DNA of 64,000 nucleotides from Desulfuromonadales bacterium (lineage in GTDB: Bacteria; Desulfobacterota; Desulfuromonadia; Desulfuromonadales; BM103). The notes beneath the pieces are model-generated. The model ran no database searches. It saw only the letters and a list, made by a program, of their open reading frames with translations, and was not told where the DNA came from. Location of the stretch: positions 33,273-97,272 of the forward strand of contig JACZKE010000034.1 of the NCBI GenBank assembly GCA_014860225.1, in the 5' to 3' direction. Below, piece by piece: positions 61,567 through 64,000 of this stretch. The position numbers and the translations under genes are program-made. The first letter of the stretch is position 1. Each line of letters starts with the position of its first letter.

Positions 61567-61931
61567 GATGACCTCCCCGGCTGTCAGATGATGGTAACAC
61601 CTTAACTATATATCATTGTACGACGCTGGCCATCGGCATCGGGAGCATCTGGCAACTCAATAAAAGGAGGAACGGAAGGGGTCTTGATAAGATGGTGTGG
61701 TGATCAGGATTACTTAGACTCAGCTATAGTATTCGAAACTTGATCTGACAGGCATTGTCAGATCGGGATACGCCCAAATCTACTGATGTCCTCAATTTGC
61801 AGAATGGCTGATAGTTGAGAACAAAAAGAGACCTGATAATCATATAAAAGGCACCCCCTGTCATAACGAGAAAGCAAAGACTTCCTGATATGCTGTTACA
61901 GAGATCAATCTTTAACATCAGGAGGTGCCCA
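61567..61931. other. 365-base gap: palindrome and left edge of the IS110 remnant
   Basis: No gene is seen. It contains the second TGACA palindrome (61742-61764) and, from about 61840, sequence that looks like the non-coding left end of the IS110 element (aaaggcaccccct...), ending with caggaggtgccc before the transposase start. Confidence 0.4.
61742..61764. repeat. Palindrome GATCTGACA-N5-TGTCAGATC, second copy
   Basis: Perfect 9-bp arms with spacer GGCAT. The core CTGACA-GG(C/T)AT-TGTCAG is the same as at 60183-60199 except for one spacer base. It lies about 180 bases before the SelW-like start. Confidence 0.7.
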
Positions 61932-62140
61932 ATGAAACTGTACGCTGGAATCGATCTACATTCAACCAACAGCTATGTGGCAATCATTGATGAAAGCGGA
62001 AAGCGAATCTTCAAGGAAAAACTGCCGAACGATATTGCAACGATCACCGAGAAGCTTTCGTTGTACAGCGGCACCCTTGAAGGTGCCGTCATCGAATCAA
62101 CCTACAACTGGTATTGGCTTGTCGATGGGCTGATGGCATA
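61932..62140 (+). pseudogene. IS110-family transposase, N-terminal fragment
   Basis: The frame begins with the IS110 DEDD hallmark YAGIDLHSTNSYVAIID and goes on to AVIESTYNWYWLVDGLM, then leaves the family pattern at about 62140; a chance extension runs to 62207. Relatives continue for another 250 or more residues. A good ribosome site (aggaggtgccc) remains. Only the first catalytic Asp and Glu are left, so it cannot transpose. The following 190 bases to the next gene hold nothing I recognise. Confidence 0.85.
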
Positions 62141-62326
62141 TCCGGAAGGCGAGGATAACATAAGCAGTATTTCAAGAATGGGAGAGCCAGTAGAATACTG
62201 GTGGTGATTCAATTCCGCTGCGCTCCATAAATGCAAGTAAAGGTAGGCGTAGAAGTCGTAGACAAAACACCCCAAGAAGTCACCGGTCATCAGACGCTTA
62301 AAAATCAAAAATTGCGCGAGGTGCCT

Positions 62327-63638
62327 ATGAATGCCCACCAATATTACCAGAGTGTGATTGAGCAGATGAAGAACTGCTTTGCCTTAAGTCACTATGTCAT
62401 AGTTATCGGACGTGAGCTGGTCGGATTAAGGCTCGATCCTATTTTCCCGGCCCTGGCCGAACCGGTATCTTCCTTGCCGCAGCTGAGCGTGCAACGAGCA
62501 CTGCAGATCCATATCCCGGTGGTCGGGGTAAGGTCGCAGTCGGTGCTCATGCCGCTTGATTTCGAAATCTTTCTGGAAAACGAAAACCACAAGCTCTATG
62601 CAGACCAGAAAACGCAGCGACACCTTTTCGATCAGGTTCTTCCCCTGATCCGGTTTGTTGAGGATTTCCTGCGCACCCGGGGGCTTCCCTATCTTCTCGA
62701 TTACACTCCATCCGGCATCCATATTTTGTTTCAAAATCTCTTCAGTCAGCGGGCGACGGAGGATGTCAGAAAAATCGGTTTTGTGGAAGAAGATCTTGTT
62801 AAGGCATGCACTTACATCGACCCGCAGGACATTCGGCGATGATATGGGATCAGCCTGGAGGCTGCTGCTGTGTTTAGTGGTCTTGGCAAGCTTGCCGAGT
62901 ATATCTCCCTGGTCACTATGAAGGCTTTTCAGGATAACGAAGCGAAGAGGATGCTTCCAGTGACCATTTCCGACAGTTCTGAGCGATGTGTCAACTTCGA
63001 CAATTCTTGGAGTGAAGGTTCTCCCTTTATGCGATCTATTCGCAGCCCTTTTCCCTGCACAAAAAGAATCAGGAAAAATACGGTTTTGATCAGAATTCCC
63101 CCTTGGTCGATGTGATCGGAACCTGTTTCGACGGGGAAAAGATCCAGACAACCGACGATATCGACCTTATCCTCGATTGCACGTGGAGTCTGGAAAAGGC
63201 CGCCGAGCATGCTCAGAATTTTTCCGGAGACATCCCCTGTTCCAACGAAACCCTGATCGATCTGGTGCGCGAGTACCGGGCTTCCGGCCTCTATCAGTTC
63301 CATAAGGAGTTTGACGGTCAGGAGGATCTGCCCAAGGGGATGGCTGTGGAAAGGGCCAAAAGGGATGAAAGGATTTCCGACTGGACGCGAAACATAATTT
63401 ATCATCCCAATCCCTCGGCCCTGCAACCCAAAAAATGGTCAAGATGGTGCACGATTTTTTGCTCAACACCGACTGGAAAGCCAAACACATTGCCAACGTG
63501 CTGCGCGATCTTTATCAAAACCCCGCCTTTGGCTGGACGCAGGATTTTTTCAAGTACCCCTCAGAAGAAAAGGCCAATTATTGGGCCAGAACCTGCAGCG
63601 CGGTGGCTCTTTGGAAGGCTGGAAAGGTGGAGGTTTAA
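62327..63638 (+). pseudogene. Broken gene of a possible primase-like protein
   Basis: Four pieces read as one protein of about 435 residues: 62327-62842 (MNAHQYYQSVIEQMKNCF... PQDIRR), then TGA at 62840-62842 in frame, YGISLEAAAVFSGLGKLAEY... to about 63028, a one-base slip, YAIYSQPFSLHKKNQEKYGF... to the A-run at 63430-63435, another one-base slip, then MVKMVHDFLLNTDWKAKHI... ending GKVEV at 63638. The stretch LPYLLDYTPSGIHILFQ recalls the S-G-x-H motif of archaeo-eukaryotic-type primases, but the catalytic Asp pair is not clear, so the family call is weak. Both slips are one-base losses in homopolymers. Confidence 0.5.
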
Positions 63639-63886
63639 AGTGTAGTGGCGTTCCGGTCAATCGTGTTGCAATTCAGACTGGTCAATTTAGCAATCTGGGT
63701 GGCCTCTAAATCGATCACGGATTCAAACAGGCGCACAATTTGTCGAAACTGGTACTCTGAAATTCGCGAACGCTTTGCATACTTTTTTAGCTGTCATGAC
63801 AATAAGCTATCACATCTCCGAAGAGGCTTAACTCGTCATGACATTTTTTCAACTTACCCCAATTTTGGACAGTTCCAAGCCAACAA

Positions 63887-64000
63887 TCATTCTCTCTTGA
63901 TCTTCTCGGAATGTGGCTCAAAGTCATCCTGAGGTTCATTCCAGTCCGATTTTTTGGTGTCGGTGATATCCGTGCCTAAATCCTCCACATTCTCGACATC
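63887..64000 (-). CDS. C-terminal end of an unknown protein (partial)
   Basis: A frame enters from the right edge on the minus strand and gives 37 residues before TGA at 63889-63887: an acidic, hydrophilic tail (DVENVEDLGTDITDTKKSDW... KIKRE). Codon use looks protein-like and no other frame is as good here. Nothing can be said about function. The gap 63639-63886 to its left shows no supported gene. Confidence 0.4.
   Translation of the reverse strand, partial: DVENVEDLGTDITDTKKSDWNEPQDDFEPHSEKIKRE

Noticed and set aside
63645..63932. 95-codon plus-strand frame after the primase-like gene
   Set aside because: No ribosome site at a suitable distance, odd composition, and its end overlaps the better minus-strand frame at 63887-64000.

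Overview
The window looks like chromosomal DNA of a mesophilic deltaproteobacterium of the Desulfuromonadales/Geobacter type (Desulfuromonas, Pelobacter, Geopsychrobacter and relatives). This is inferred from gene content: a sigma-54 activator fused to an iron-hydrogenase-like Fe-S module, GAF-type PtsP, a MucR zinc-finger regulator, several PilZ/HD-GYP proteins, a VWA-OmpA protein, a stand-alone short N-acetylglutamate synthase, SelW-like and AmrS proteins. No rRNA or CRISPR array is present.

Positions 1-51,810 are a gene-dense housekeeping segment. In order: end of mntP; a secreted unknown; a PHP phosphoesterase; two Opp/Dpp ATPases; yajQ; the Fe-S sigma-54 activator; a strong sigma-54 promoter that appears to drive a short terminator-ended RNA; ptsP; valS with an acidic response regulator; a dGTPase-like gene; mucR; a PilZ protein; argJ-deoC-deoB; secA; a VWA-OmpA protein; an M23 peptidase; argA-type acetyltransferase-recN; nadK; rarA; a c-di-GMP pair (PilZ-acyltransferase and HD-GYP-PilZ, overlapping by ATGA); a methyltransferase, a FadL porin and a B12-radical SAM enzyme; the cell-shape run mreB-mreC-mreD-mrdA-rodA-amrS; ppiD-like-purC; a cupin gene; and tRNA-Ala(GGC).

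From about 51,811 to the end the character changes. tRNA-Ala is followed at once by a perfect 44-bp palindrome, then an internally deleted IS1182-type element, a full-length group II intron whose reverse transcriptase carries a nonsense codon, and a string of small stress or regulatory genes: dodecin, CBS pair, HTH/zinc ribbon, cold shock protein, HPF-cold-shock fusion, DksA-like, CheR-like and SelW-like. Several are broken: a TAA in a response regulator, a frameshift in the DksA-like gene, a truncated sensor, an IS110 stub, and a primase-like gene with a stop and two frameshifts. This part is best read as a decaying accessory region next to a tRNA gene.

At least three intergenic repeat families can be recognised by eye. 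The most interesting items are the sigma-54 promoter/UAS/short-RNA module at 7111-7398, the SelW gene with two in-frame TGA codons (61261-61566), the c-di-GMP acyltransferase pair (32973-37318), paired TGACA-N5-TGTCA palindromes around the SelW/CheR block, and the repeat families. All function calls rest on reading motifs by eye; no database search was run.
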